A DNA stretch of 15,589 nt, taken from the NCBI GenBank assembly GCA_027356675.1, contig DAHVXO010000150.1:1-15589 (forward strand). The letters run 5' to 3'. Position numbers and translations under genes: made by a program. The notes below the pieces were generated by a model, which did no database searches, was not told where the DNA came from, and was given only the letters and a program-made list of their open reading frames with translations. Positions 1 to 7,209 of the stretch are shown in pieces (positions within the stretch are counted from its first letter, which is position 1; each line of letters begins with the position of its first letter). The stretch is from Symbiobacteriaceae bacterium (GTDB lineage: Bacteria; Bacillota_E; Symbiobacteriia; Symbiobacteriales; Symbiobacteriaceae).

Positions 1-2646
1 CAGCCGGCGACCCTGGCGGCCCGTGAAAAGTTGGAGAAGATGCAGGAAGCCTTCAAGACGTGGCTGTGGTCAGACCAGCAGCGGGCGGAGCGGCTGGTGA
101 GGCGGTACAACGACCTCTACAACAGCACACGCGCCCGGGTCTATGATGGCAGCCACCTGACGCTCCCCGGCATCGCTACCTCCGTGAACGGCCGGCCCCT
201 CTCTCTCCGCAAGCACCAGTTGGATGGGATCTGGCGGATGGTTTGTGGGGTAAACACCCTGCTGGCACACGTTGTCGGTGCGGGCAAGACGTTCACCATC
301 GTCGGCGGTATCATGGAGCGCCGGCGTCTCGGCTTTACCTCCAAGGCCTTGGTGGTGGTCCCGAACCACCTGGTTGAGCAGTGGGCGCGCGAGTTCCTGC
401 AGCTCTACCCGGGCGCCCGGATCTTGGCTGCGACCAAGGACGACTTCGAGGCCAGCCGGCGCAAGGAACTGTTTAATCGAATCAGCACAGGTGACTGGGA
501 TGCGGTCATCGTCGCCCATAGCTCCTTCCAGAAGATCCCCCTCTCCCCCGCCATGGTGGAGGCCTTCTTCCAAGAGGAGATCGACGAGCTTACCGAAGCG
601 ATTGCCGAGGCTGACGACCGCACGACCATCAAGCAGCTCGAGCGTACCCGCAAGCAGTTGAAGGCCAAGATGGAAAAGATGCTCGACGCTGGCTCCAAGG
701 ATGATGTCATGACGTGGGAGGAAATGGGCATCGACCTCCTGGCCACGGACGAGGCCCACGAGTTCAAAAACCTCCATTACACCTCTCGAATGCCCCGGAT
801 GGCGGGCCTGCCGAACACGGCAGCTAACAAAGCGTTTGACATGTTCCTCAAGACCCAAGTCGTCAACCGTCGGAAGGGCCTGGTCTGCTACGCGACGGGC
901 ACCCCCATCAGCAACACGGTGGCCGAGATGTACACCATGCAGCGCTACCTCCAGATGGAGCGGCTGCAGGAGCTGGATATCGACCACTTTGACAGGTGGG
1001 CGGCGAACTTCGGCAAGGCGGTCACGGCGCTGGAAGTAAGCCCCGACGGCGGCGGCTTTCGGATGAACACCAGGTTTGCGCAATTCGTTAATGTGCCTGA
1101 GCTGCTTATGATCTTCAAGGAGGTCTGCGACATCCGCACCGCGGACATGCTCGACCTCCCGGTGCCGAAGGTGATGGGCGGCAAGGCCATGGTCATCGCC
1201 GCCGAGCCTTCGGAGGCCCTGAAGCAGTTCGTGCAGTTTCTGGTGCGGCGCGCCGAGGCGATCCGCAACGGCCGAGTCAAGCCGGACGAGGACAACATGC
1301 TCAACATCACCACGGAGGGGCGGAAGGCTGCGCTGGACATGCGCCTGCTGTTTGGCAGTGCGCAGGATTACCCGGGCAGCAAGGTCAACCTGATGGTGGA
1401 GCAGGCCTTTGCCATCTGGCAGGAAACCGCCGAACTCCGTGGCGCCCAGCTCATCTTCTCCGACCTGGGCACGCCGCACGACGACGGCCGGTTCACGGTC
1501 TACGAGGACATCAAGCAGAAGCTGGTGGCACGAGGCGTTCCCGAGGCCCAGGTCGCGTTTATCCACGATGCGAACACCGATGCCCGCAAGGATGCTCTGT
1601 TCCGGGACGTCCGGGCCGGTAAGGTCCGCTTCTTGCTTGGCTCGACGGCCAAAATGGGGGCTGGGACCAACGTTCAGGAGCGCCTGGTGGCCCTTCATCA
1701 CGTTGATGCTCCGTGGCGCCCGAGCGACGTGGAGCAGCGTGAGGGCAGGATCATCAGGCAGGGCAATCGCCTCTATGATGAGGGTCTGATCGAAGGCGTT
1801 CGCATCTACCGGTACGTCACGAAGGGCAGTTTCGACGCCTACATGTGGCAATGTTTGGAGACAAAACTGAAGTTCATCACCCAGGTCATGAAGGGTGACG
1901 CCTCGATCCGCCAGGTGGAGGACGTGGATTCCGCGGCCCTCAGCTACGCGGAGGTCAAGGCGTTGGCCTCGGGTAACCCGCTGGTGATGCGAAAGGTGGA
2001 GGTCGACACGGAGGTCCGCAAGTACTCCGTGCTCAAGCAGCAGTGGCGCGATGACCGGAGCCGCCTGACCTGGGATGCTTCGTCGATCCCCAACTCGCTG
2101 GCGAAGCTCAAGCAGGAACTGGAGGCGACCCAGAAGGACATCGCCGCCCGGCAAGATACGAAGGGTGACCTGTTCAGTATCGTGCTGCAGGGCAAGCGTT
2201 ACGTGGATCGCAAGGATGCTGGCATGATGCTCCTCATGCTGCTCGAATCGCTCCGGACCAGCGACTCGATTACCTGGGTTGGTGAGTTTGCCGGGTTCCG
2301 GCTTGCGCTCGCCAAGACCCTCGGTGACGCTCGACTGATCCTGGCTGGCGAGGGCGAATACGTCCAGTTGACCGGGGCAAAGACGCCCGAAGGCATCATA
2401 GCCACCTTGGAAGGCATGCCGCTTGCCCTCGAGCGGGTGGCCGGCTTCAAAGAAAAGGAGATGGCTGACAAGGAGCGCCGCCTGACCGAGATCACCGCGA
2501 AGCTCAGCGAGCCCTTTGAGCACGAAGAGAAACTCGCGGCCTTGCTCTTGGAGCAGGCGGAGATCAACAGCCAGCTTGATCTCGACAAGTCCGACAACAG
2601 CACCGCGGCGGTTGAGGCTGCGGAACAGGACGAGGATGCGGCATAG
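1..2646 (+). CDS. DarB-like SNF2/DEAD helicase, C-terminal part (partial)
   Basis: The frame is open to the left edge, so this is the C-terminal part of a longer protein; the first in-window TTG (31) is not a convincing start. Numbered from that TTG, it has a Walker A-like VGAGKT (82-87), a DEAH box (240-243), motif III TGTPISNT (289-296), motif V around GSTAKMGAGTNVQ (537-549) and motif VI QREGRIIRQGN (569-579). This is a complete SF2/SNF2 two-lobe helicase, followed by a charged, helical tail of about 250 residues. Phrases such as AHVVGAGKT, VVPNHLVEQW and GDWDAVIVAHSSFQKIPLSP match the helicase half of the very large N6-adenine methylase-helicase proteins of phages, plasmids and integrative elements (phage P1 DarB type). 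A methylase half would lie upstream, outside the window. In P1 the protein is linked to protecting incoming DNA from restriction; a similar role here is inference. Family confidence is high, function moderate. Confidence 0.9.
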   Translation, partial: QPATLAAREKLEKMQEAFKTWLWSDQQRAERLVRRYNDLYNSTRARVYDGSHLTLPGIATSVNGRPLSLRKHQLDGIWRMVCGVNTLLAHVVGAGKTFTIVGGIMERRRLGFTSKALVVVPNHLVEQWAREFLQLYPGARILAATKDDFEASRRKELFNRISTGDWDAVIVAHSSFQKIPLSPAMVEAFFQEEIDELTEAIAEADDRTTIKQLERTRKQLKAKMEKMLDAGSKDDVMTWEEMGIDLLATDEAHEFKNLHYTSRMPRMAGLPNTAANKAFDMFLKTQVVNRRKGLVCYATGTPISNTVAEMYTMQRYLQMERLQELDIDHFDRWAANFGKAVTALEVSPDGGGFRMNTRFAQFVNVPELLMIFKEVCDIRTADMLDLPVPKVMGGKAMVIAAEPSEALKQFVQFLVRRAEAIRNGRVKPDEDNMLNITTEGRKAALDMRLLFGSAQDYPGSKVNLMVEQAFAIWQETAELRGAQLIFSDLGTPHDDGRFTVYEDIKQKLVARGVPEAQVAFIHDANTDARKDALFRDVRAGKVRFLLGSTAKMGAGTNVQERLVALHHVDAPWRPSDVEQREGRIIRQGNRLYDEGLIEGVRIYRYVTKGSFDAYMWQCLETKLKFITQVMKGDASIRQVEDVDSAALSYAEVKALASGNPLVMRKVEVDTEVRKYSVLKQQWRDDRSRLTWDASSIPNSLAKLKQELEATQKDIAARQDTKGDLFSIVLQGKRYVDRKDAGMMLLMLLESLRTSDSITWVGEFAGFRLALAKTLGDARLILAGEGEYVQLTGAKTPEGIIATLEGMPLALERVAGFKEKEMADKERRLTEITAKLSEPFEHEEKLAALLLEQAEINSQLDLDKSDNSTAAVEAAEQDEDAA

Positions 2647-2654
2647 TTTCGCGT

Positions 2655-2688
2655 GCGGGGCCTCACTCCAACAGGGGTGAGGCCCCGC
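2655..2688 (+). terminator. GC-rich hairpin after the helicase gene
   Basis: Arms GCGGGGCCTCAC (2655-2666) and GTGAGGCCCCGC (2677-2688) pair perfectly over 12 bp, with further inner pairing, starting 8 nt after the helicase stop. No T-run follows, so it is a weak or atypical intrinsic terminator, or a 3'-end stabilising hairpin. Confidence 0.6.
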
Positions 2689-2701
2689 CCATTGCACGTG
2701 A

Positions 2702-2726
2702 GTTCAGCACCCCTGGATTGCTGAAC
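2702..2726. repeat. 8-bp inverted repeat, possible operator or second hairpin
   Basis: GTTCAGCA (2702-2709) and TGCTGAAC (2719-2726) are perfect inverted repeats 9 nt apart. They sit 13 nt after the GC-rich hairpin and about 100 nt before the next gene. The pair could be a tandem terminator hairpin or an operator for the following two-gene unit; there is no T-tract to decide. Confidence 0.4.
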
Positions 2727-2825
2727 AGCAGGAAGTTGCGGCGGGTAAGGGCGAAGCAGAGGGTAGCTCTTTCCATCACGGTGGCCGCCCGGCGCTGCCG
2801 TTTTCCGCAAGTGAGGTGGCACAAC

Positions 2826-2966
2826 TTGCAGCAGTTCCCGCCGCCCATGGATACCGGGGGCATCTGGGCTTCGATGTTCTGGTTCTTGGGCCTCACATGG
2901 AAACTTTGGGTTCCGATCTTGGCTGTGGTATTCTTAACCGCACTGGTGCGGCGGCGGCGCCGTTGA
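2826..2966 (+). CDS. small single-pass membrane protein (46 aa)
   Basis: A 46-residue product from a TTG start with a good Shine-Dalgarno, GAGGTGG (2813-2819), 6 nt upstream. An internal ATG at 2847 would give 39 aa but has no ribosome binding site. After MQQFPPPMDTGG comes a hydrophobic stretch rich in Trp, Phe, Leu and Val (about residues 13-40), ending in five arginines. The Arg cluster predicts a cytoplasmic C terminus by the positive-inside rule. The stop is 32 nt before the next gene on the same strand, so the two are probably co-transcribed. The family is not recognised. The chosen TTG agrees with the well-supported TTG starts at 2999 and 11324. It could be a chance hydrophobic ORF, but the start signal and clean TM-plus-Arg layout favour a real gene. 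Confidence 0.55.
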   Translation: MQQFPPPMDTGGIWASMFWFLGLTWKLWVPILAVVFLTALVRRRRR

Positions 2967-2998
2967 GCCAGGCTCCGAAACGCTAGGAGGAACTACGG

Positions 2999-3772
2999 TT
3001 GGACTTTCTTGCACGTACTCAACGCTGGATCAGCTACTATCATCAACTCCCCGGCCGGCGGGCGCAGGTCGTCACCTTTTCCGATGAAGTCCCCGAGGTC
3101 TTTTGGATTCTTGGGCAGGAACAAGGCTACCTGGTTTGCGCTCAGGAACCCTTTGACCCGGATGCGACGAAGCGGCGATTCACCGTCCTAGATTCGCAGC
3201 ATATCGAGCGATTCAACCTGCTTGGGGTCGATCCGGCGCCGGAGGCCTCCGCCCTTCCCCACGGCAGTTCAGCGCTCTTCGACCCAACAGAGATGATCTG
3301 TGCACTTGCCCGGGTCTCCGTGCACGCCACGACTCCTTCCGGCAGCCGCCACCATATTGAGCTGAGCGCTTTGGAGCCTGTCTACGGCGGCTTCTTCCTG
3401 ACCGGAAGCCATGTTCTTGGCTTTGCCCTCAACCACGTGCACCGCGATCTTCAAGCCAAGGGTCTCGTGGGACCCGACCCTCTCCCGATGCGCGACGGCT
3501 GGCGGGAGTTGCCTTCGCCGGTTGACTCGGCGCCGCTGCCGGACGGCCAGCAGCCCTCTGCTACCCTGACGGTGTACGTCCTCGACACGCGTGCCGATCA
3601 ACTGGCAGGTCTGACCGCCCCGGTGACGACGGACCGCGCCTCGGCCCGTGTCTTCGGTACCCCAGAGCGAGTGATGGTCTGGGGGTATGAGGTACTGATC
3701 GAGCAGGCGATAAACCGCCGGATTCTCCCCTCGGGGTTCCGTCCACGGATTCGCCGAAACCTGCTTGGCTGA
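2999..3772 (+). CDS. conserved-looking hypothetical protein (257 aa)
   Basis: Starts at TTG 2999 behind a perfect AGGAGG (2985-2990), 8 nt away; no better-placed ATG exists in this frame. The product is soluble, with no signal peptide or membrane segment. It is rich in beta-prone stretches (RRAQVVTFSDEVPEVFWILG; FTVLDSQHIERFNLLGV; ERVMVWGYEVLIEQ) and ends in a basic tail (RPRIRRNLLG). A Pro-rich linker of about 30 residues (near PLPMRDGWRELPSPVDSAPLP) separates an N-terminal domain of about 155 residues from a C-terminal one of about 75. No family or catalytic motif is recognised. It follows the small membrane protein by 32 nt, and both end before the strong hairpin at 3781. It is confidently a gene; its function is unknown. 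Confidence 0.8.
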   Translation: MDFLARTQRWISYYHQLPGRRAQVVTFSDEVPEVFWILGQEQGYLVCAQEPFDPDATKRRFTVLDSQHIERFNLLGVDPAPEASALPHGSSALFDPTEMICALARVSVHATTPSGSRHHIELSALEPVYGGFFLTGSHVLGFALNHVHRDLQAKGLVGPDPLPMRDGWRELPSPVDSAPLPDGQQPSATLTVYVLDTRADQLAGLTAPVTTDRASARVFGTPERVMVWGYEVLIEQAINRRILPSGFRPRIRRNLLG

Positions 3773-3780
3773 AAACACAA

Positions 3781-3820
3781 AGCGGGCCCGTTCTACACGA
3801 GAACAGGCCCGCTCTTTCTT
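3781..3820. terminator. bidirectional Rho-independent terminator
   Basis: A 14-bp stem with one mismatch: AGCGGGCCCGTTCT (3781-3794) against AGAACAGGCCCGCT (3800-3813), loop ACACG. On the + strand it is followed by CTTTCTTAT, and on the - strand the hairpin is followed by TTTGTGTTTT. It lies 8 nt after the 257-aa gene stop, and the stop codon of the convergent gene (3819-3821) lies in its T-rich tail, so it serves both directions. Confidence 0.88.
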
Positions 3821-4217
3821 ATCGGGTTTGATTGACGGGGACGGCGCTCACGATGGAGACCAGGAGGTCATCCCCTTCTGCAAGCCACGTCGGAAGGAGT
3901 TCAACCAGGCCCGTTACAGTGGCTTCCCGAGCTGGCGGTGGGGTTTCGCTCTCCGTGACAGAAACGGTGACCTGGATCTGGGCGCCGTCCTCACAAATTG
4001 TCCTCAGAGCCTGGCCGAGGTTTCGGGCGGCCATGCCGCCTGGGTCTCGCAAGACCGTCAAGACGGGGTTCGCTCGCCACTCCGTAAGGGTAACGACCCC
4101 GGATCCTGGTACCCCTTCTGTTACGTGGCCGTCAAAACCCATCATCCCGAGCCGCGCCACGACAGGCTGCAAGGAGCCCCCCACGCCCGTTAGCACTATA
4201 GAGAACCTTCCCGACAT
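3819..4217 (-). CDS. hypothetical protein (132 aa)
   Basis: The frame is open further upstream (to 4454), but that part overlaps the neighbouring minus-strand gene in another frame. The best start is ATG 4217, with AAAGGGGGTG about 6 nt upstream; an in-frame ATG at 4244 (MEWKGGAP) is the alternative. The product begins MSGRFSIVLTGVGGSLQPVV and has alternating hydrophobic beta-type stretches. It contains GVVTLTEWRANPVLTVLRD and IQVTVSVTESETPPPA and ends LLVSIVSAVPVNQTR. The Gly-rich loop GVGGSLQP is not a Walker A (no GKS/T). No signal peptide and no recognised family. It lies downstream of the 129-aa gene with a 79-nt gap, probably in the same transcript, and its TAA overlaps the shared terminator tail. 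Confidence 0.6.
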   Translation of the reverse strand: MSGRFSIVLTGVGGSLQPVVARLGMMGFDGHVTEGVPGSGVVTLTEWRANPVLTVLRDPGGMAARNLGQALRTICEDGAQIQVTVSVTESETPPPAREATVTGLVELLPTWLAEGDDLLVSIVSAVPVNQTR

Positions 4218-4296
4218 GGGGGCACCCCCTTTCCACTCCATGATAGCAGGGTGGACGGCCGGCTGCAAAGCTACTTTGGGTGAAGATGGGTCACCC

Positions 4297-4686
4297 CTAT
4301 CCAGTGGCGTTGGCCATCCCCGGTACATCATGTTCTTTGAGTTCGTGCTCTTCATGAACACACACGGAGACAATCCGTAATCCCCATCGCTCTCCGCGCT
4401 GTAGCTGATTGAAGACTGTGGCAACCTGAACATAATTTTCAGTGCTTGGCACAACGCCGGCGAGGGAGATTGTCACCGCGGCCAAGGGCAAGGTCTTGCC
4501 ATCGATGCCATCAAACGGCTCGAACCAGAAAACGTCTTCATCAGGGAAGATCGGGCAGATATAGGGTAGGTTGAATCGATCCCGAACGGCAAAGTAGAAC
4601 CGAACCGGGGTTAGGGCACCGGTCACCGAGGATCTGAGGTGAATGAGGTCACTCTCCCGGGCCATTTCAAACAGTGAGCGCCGCAT
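4297..4686 (-). CDS. hypothetical protein (129 aa)
   Basis: Starts at ATG 4686 with AAAGGTGGG about 6 nt upstream, a good ribosome binding site. It begins MRRSLFEMARESDLIHLRSS, with no signal peptide. The centre is rich in aromatic and acidic residues (CPIFPDEDVFWFEPFDGIDG), followed by beta-prone TLPLAAVTISLAGVVPS and LRIVSVCVHEEHELKEHD. The His/Glu-rich C-terminal stretch HEEHELKEHD could bind a metal, but no established motif is seen and no family is recognised. It is the first gene of a minus-strand pair, divergent from the membrane protein gene at 4859 across a 172-nt regulatory gap. Confidence 0.7.
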   Translation of the reverse strand: MRRSLFEMARESDLIHLRSSVTGALTPVRFYFAVRDRFNLPYICPIFPDEDVFWFEPFDGIDGKTLPLAAVTISLAGVVPSTENYVQVATVFNQLQRGERWGLRIVSVCVHEEHELKEHDVPGMANATG

Positions 4687-4795
4687 CCCGTTCCCACCTT
4701 TCCATCGATCCGTATCCTCTCCCCTATTCGCGTCCTTGCCGAACCGGTTGATCTGGTAAGTTCGCGTAAATGATTCTGGGGCTTTTTGACCTGAT

Positions 4796-4828
4796 TGGGG
4801 GTCAGGCTTCGGACCCCCATGCTATACT
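4796..4828 (+). promoter_or_regulatory. extended -10 promoter with overlapping 8-bp inverted repeat
   Basis: TGCTATACT (4820-4828) is a good extended -10 (TGn plus TATACT), 30 nt before the ATG at 4859. The TTGACC at 4786-4791 is 31 nt away, too far to act as its -35. Abutting the -10 is a perfect inverted repeat, TGGGGGTC (4796-4803) and GACCCCCA (4812-4819), filling the -35/spacer region, as an operator would. Confidence 0.5.
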
Positions 4829-4858
4829 GAAGGAAATTCTGCAGTAGGTGGCATTACC

Positions 4859-5329
4859 ATGCGTAAGGAAAGAGACGGTCTCAGCATTGCCATCGGCGCT
4901 GTTTGTGTCGTAATCGGGGGAACGCTTGGGCTGTTATTCGCTCTCCCCCTTCTGGAACGGTCTACATGGTTCGGCCTGCTTCCCTGGTGGGCGCAATGGG
5001 GCGTCCGCGGCCTGATTGCCACAGCCGGGATGTTTGTGGTTGCCCCGGTTATCGCGGTGCTGATCGGATACCTGATTCGCCTGTCGCAATGGTCTATCCG
5101 AATGACGCACCGGCAGCGGTTTATGTGGTTGTCTGCCGGGCTGGTCATGATCATGGGTACAGCTGCTCTCAGTCAATGGCTACTCCCGCCGGAGTTGGCT
5201 TCGCTCGTGTGGGCCAGCGCGGCGGCCGTCCTCAAGCCTCTGCTGGTGCTCGGCGTTCTGTCTCTCGCCCTGGTGGGCATCCTCTGGTATCTCGGCGTGG
5301 AAGAGGAAGGCTCCGAGGACTCCCGCTAG
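4859..5329 (+). CDS. four-helix integral membrane protein (156 aa)
   Basis: ATG start with AGGTGG 7 nt upstream. Four predicted transmembrane segments lie at about residues 8-32, 48-73, 88-109 and 123-146. They are separated by short loops, including a Trp-rich loop (STWFGLLPWWAQWG) and a basic cytoplasmic loop (RMTHRQR). An acidic tail, EEEGSEDSR, ends the protein. There is no catalytic motif and no family is recognised. It is a single-gene unit with its own promoter and a strong terminator at 5338. Both ends being short and polar is consistent with a cytoplasmic N and C terminus. Confidence is high that it is a membrane protein; the function is unknown. Confidence 0.75.
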   Translation: MRKERDGLSIAIGAVCVVIGGTLGLLFALPLLERSTWFGLLPWWAQWGVRGLIATAGMFVVAPVIAVLIGYLIRLSQWSIRMTHRQRFMWLSAGLVMIMGTAALSQWLLPPELASLVWASAAAVLKPLLVLGVLSLALVGILWYLGVEEEGSEDSR

Positions 5330-5337
5330 GAAACCAG

Positions 5338-5373
5338 ACCGCCACCTGGAATGACCCGGGTGGCGGTTTTTTT
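5338..5373 (+). terminator. Rho-independent terminator
   Basis: ACCGCCACC (5338-5346) pairs with GGTGGCGGT (5359-5367), followed directly by a seven-T run (5367-5373). It lies 8 nt after the membrane protein stop, in the gap between this gene and the convergent pilT-like gene. In the minus direction the hairpin lacks a T-run. Confidence 0.92.
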
Positions 5374-5396
5374 ATGGCCTTGGCCCCCGGGGATTC

Positions 5397-6446
5397 TCAG
5401 CAGGCTTCCTGACGGTATCGCTGATAGGCCTGAAATTCCGTCGGGGCGATCAGACCCTTCTGCATCAGTTCCCGGATCGAAGCGACCATGGTCTTCATGC
5501 CTAATTGCCCGCCCGTCTGGATGGCGGATTCGAGTTGCTGGGTTTCCCCCTTCCGAATGTAGTTGCGAATCGCCGGGGTTACCAGCATGGTTTCTGTCGC
5601 CACGACCCGACCGGGCCGATCAGCTCGGGGAAACAGCCGCTGGGAGATGACCCCTTGCAGGCTGTTCGCCAACTGGACCCTGACCTGCTGCTGCTGGCCC
5701 GGAGGATAAACGGAAACGATACGGTCGATGGTGGATGCCGCATCGGCCGTGTGTAAGGTAGAAAGGACCAGGTGTCCAGTCTCGGCCGCCTGCAGCGCAT
5801 GGGAGATGGTATCTAAGTCCCGCATCTCTCCCAACAAGATGACATCCGGGTCCTGACGAAGTGCGCTCCGAAGGCCGCCTTCGAACGTGGCTACGTCGAC
5901 CCCTATCTCCCGTTGGTTTACCATGCCGGCCTTGGGCTGGTGGACGATCTCGATCGGGTCCTCCAACGTGATGATGTGGCGGCTGTACTTTGTGTTGATG
6001 TAGTCGACGAGTGCAGCCAGCGTGGTAGATTTACCGCTGCCGGTGGGACCTGTGACCAAAACCAGGCCGCTCGGGAGGTCACAAAGGGATGTCAGGTTGG
6101 CCGGAAGGCCAAGCTGCTCCAGCGTCTTGATCTCCGAAGGGATCAGCCGCATGGCGACGGCGAATGTGCCCCGCTGCCGGTAGACGTTCACGCGCAAACG
6201 ACCCAGACCGCTCCATGAGACGGAGAAGTCCACGGCCCCTTCCTGCTCCAGCTCGTCTTTCCGCTCAGCCGGCAACAGCGTTCCGATGGCCGCTCCCACA
6301 TCTTCTGTCGAGAGCCCCTCTGCGTCCATTCGGACCAAAGATCCGTTTACACGGAAGACGGGCGGTTCCCCCACCGCCAGGTGAACGTCCGAAGCCTGCT
6401 TTTGGGCAACGGCGTGTAGCAGTTCTTTCAGCTCCACCAAGAGCAC
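5397..6446 (-). CDS. pilT: PilT-family type IV pilus retraction ATPase
   Basis: A 349-aa product, the usual PilT length. PilT is the hexameric cytoplasmic motor that depolymerises type IV pili at the inner membrane. Visible motifs: N-terminal ASDVHLAVGEPPVFRVNG; Walker A GPTGSGKS (133-140); Asp box ITLEDPIE (159-166); Walker B DPDVILLGEMRD (199-210); His box STLHT (229-233); and AIRNYIRKGE in the C-terminal domain, matching the AIRN(L)(I)RE signature that separates PilT from extension ATPases such as PilB. The GTG at 6446 is only about 4 nt from GGAGG; TTG 6440 has better spacing and is an alternative start. No other pilus gene is in the window, so it is a solitary copy. A MarR-like palindrome lies just upstream, and marR is the next gene on the same strand. 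Confidence 0.95.
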   Translation of the reverse strand: MLLVELKELLHAVAQKQASDVHLAVGEPPVFRVNGSLVRMDAEGLSTEDVGAAIGTLLPAERKDELEQEGAVDFSVSWSGLGRLRVNVYRQRGTFAVAMRLIPSEIKTLEQLGLPANLTSLCDLPSGLVLVTGPTGSGKSTTLAALVDYINTKYSRHIITLEDPIEIVHQPKAGMVNQREIGVDVATFEGGLRSALRQDPDVILLGEMRDLDTISHALQAAETGHLVLSTLHTADAASTIDRIVSVYPPGQQQQVRVQLANSLQGVISQRLFPRADRPGRVVATETMLVTPAIRNYIRKGETQQLESAIQTGGQLGMKTMVASIRELMQKGLIAPTEFQAYQRYRQEAC

Positions 6447-6463
6447 TCCCCCTCCCCCGTCGA

Positions 6464-6478
6464 ATTAACAATGTTAAT
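6464..6478. promoter_or_regulatory. perfect palindrome in pilT promoter region, putative MarR operator
   Basis: ATTAACA-A-TGTTAAT is a perfect 15-bp palindrome, 18 nt upstream of the pilT GTG. On the minus strand it overlaps a weak -10-like TGTTAA with TTTCCA 17 nt upstream. Its core TAACAATGTT occurs again at 7097-7106 in the promoter of the adjacent marR gene. The size and symmetry fit MarR-family operators. Confidence 0.6.
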
Positions 6479-6499
6479 CAGGCTTGATGGAAATAGTTT

Positions 6500-6535
6500 A
6501 CAGCCCTGCCGCTGGTTCGTCAACGGAAGGGCTGT
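6500..6535 (-). terminator. hairpin downstream of marR
   Basis: ACAGCCCT (6500-6507) and AGGGCTGT (6528-6535) pair over 8 bp, with further imperfect pairing inside (CCG/CGG and TG/CA). It lies 18 nt after the marR stop and before the pilT promoter. The trailing minus-strand sequence AAACTATTTCC is a poor T-tract, so termination is probably leaky. Confidence 0.5.
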
Positions 6536-6553
6536 GTTTCCCCCACCAGCAAA

Positions 6554-7045
6554 TCAGGCAGGCTGCAGGCGCTTGTGGAGGGCCGCCAACGTAACAAGCG
6601 TAACGGTCAGGTCGACTTCCGGCAGCGATGCAACGAGGCGCTTCTGTACATGCTCCCGCATGGCGGCTGCGATTGATTCAATCTGCTGACCCTTCTCGGT
6701 CAGGTGGACGGTAATCGCCCGTCGATCTTCGGCCTCTGCTTCCGTACTCTCCGGCCGGGGGCCCTCGGCCCGCTTCCGGACGATCCACCCCTCCTGCTCC
6801 AGGCCACTGGACAGGGTGGTGACATTCCCAGGGGAACAGCCCATGCACTGGGCCAGGGTATGGAGGTTGGCGCCCGGGTGCTGGTGGGCGGCCAGCAGCA
6901 GCTCATACCGCGACATCGTAAGATGGTGGCGTTTCAGGAACTTCTTGCAGAACGCCTCTGCCTGGCGGGAAACTCGCCGCAGTGTCTCGGGCAAATTCGC
7001 CGGATCCAACAGCGCCTCTTCGGACACCTCCGTCATCGTAGCCAT
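6554..7045 (-). CDS. MarR-family transcriptional regulator
   Basis: The start is ATG 7045 (163 aa, typical MarR size), with a GGGGGG-rich Shine-Dalgarno about 5 nt upstream. The frame is open to 7231, but that would run through the promoter. The winged helix covers about residues 43-118: LTMSRYELLLAAHQHPG, then recognition region LAQCMGCSPGNVTTLSSGLEQEGWI, then the wing with the conserved DRR (107-109) and LTEKG (115-119). The wing carries an unusual acidic/Pro insert, EGPRPESTEAEAE, of about a dozen residues before DRR, longer than in common MarR proteins. The flanking helices form the dimer domain. Members bind palindromic operators as dimers and are often released by small ligands. It is divergent from the GGDEF gene and upstream of pilT, and has putative operators in front of itself and pilT. 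Confidence 0.93.
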   Translation of the reverse strand: MATMTEVSEEALLDPANLPETLRRVSRQAEAFCKKFLKRHHLTMSRYELLLAAHQHPGANLHTLAQCMGCSPGNVTTLSSGLEQEGWIVRKRAEGPRPESTEAEAEDRRAITVHLTEKGQQIESIAAAMREHVQKRLVASLPEVDLTVTLVTLAALHKRLQPA

Positions 7046-7077
7046 TCTCTCCCCCCTAATCGCCACTCCGCTTATTG

Positions 7078-7130
7078 ATAATATCGAGGGTTTAGGTAAC
7101 AATGTTCGATATCCACCAAACAAAATATCG
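7078..7130 (-). promoter_or_regulatory. marR promoter/operator region
   Basis: On the minus strand, TATTAT (7083-7078) is a good -10, 32 nt from the marR ATG. The -35 region is covered by TAACAATGTT (7097-7106), the core of the pilT-promoter palindrome. That element sits between a perfect 7-bp inverted repeat, ATATCGA (7081-7087) and TCGATAT (7106-7112), and a third ATATCG lies at 7125-7130. The region also separates marR from the divergent GGDEF gene. Autoregulation is inferred. Confidence 0.55.
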
Positions 7131-7209
7131 CTATTAACGCCATTTGAGCAGGATAAATTCAGCAAGGAAACTAAGTAAGCCATCACCCGGACCAAAGAGG
7201 GTGTCTGCA

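Noticed and set aside
70..2697. 875-aa open frame antisense to the helicase
   Set aside because: It mirrors the helicase in GC-rich DNA, has low-complexity His/Leu/Arg composition and matches nothing recognised. The sense strand carries all helicase motifs.
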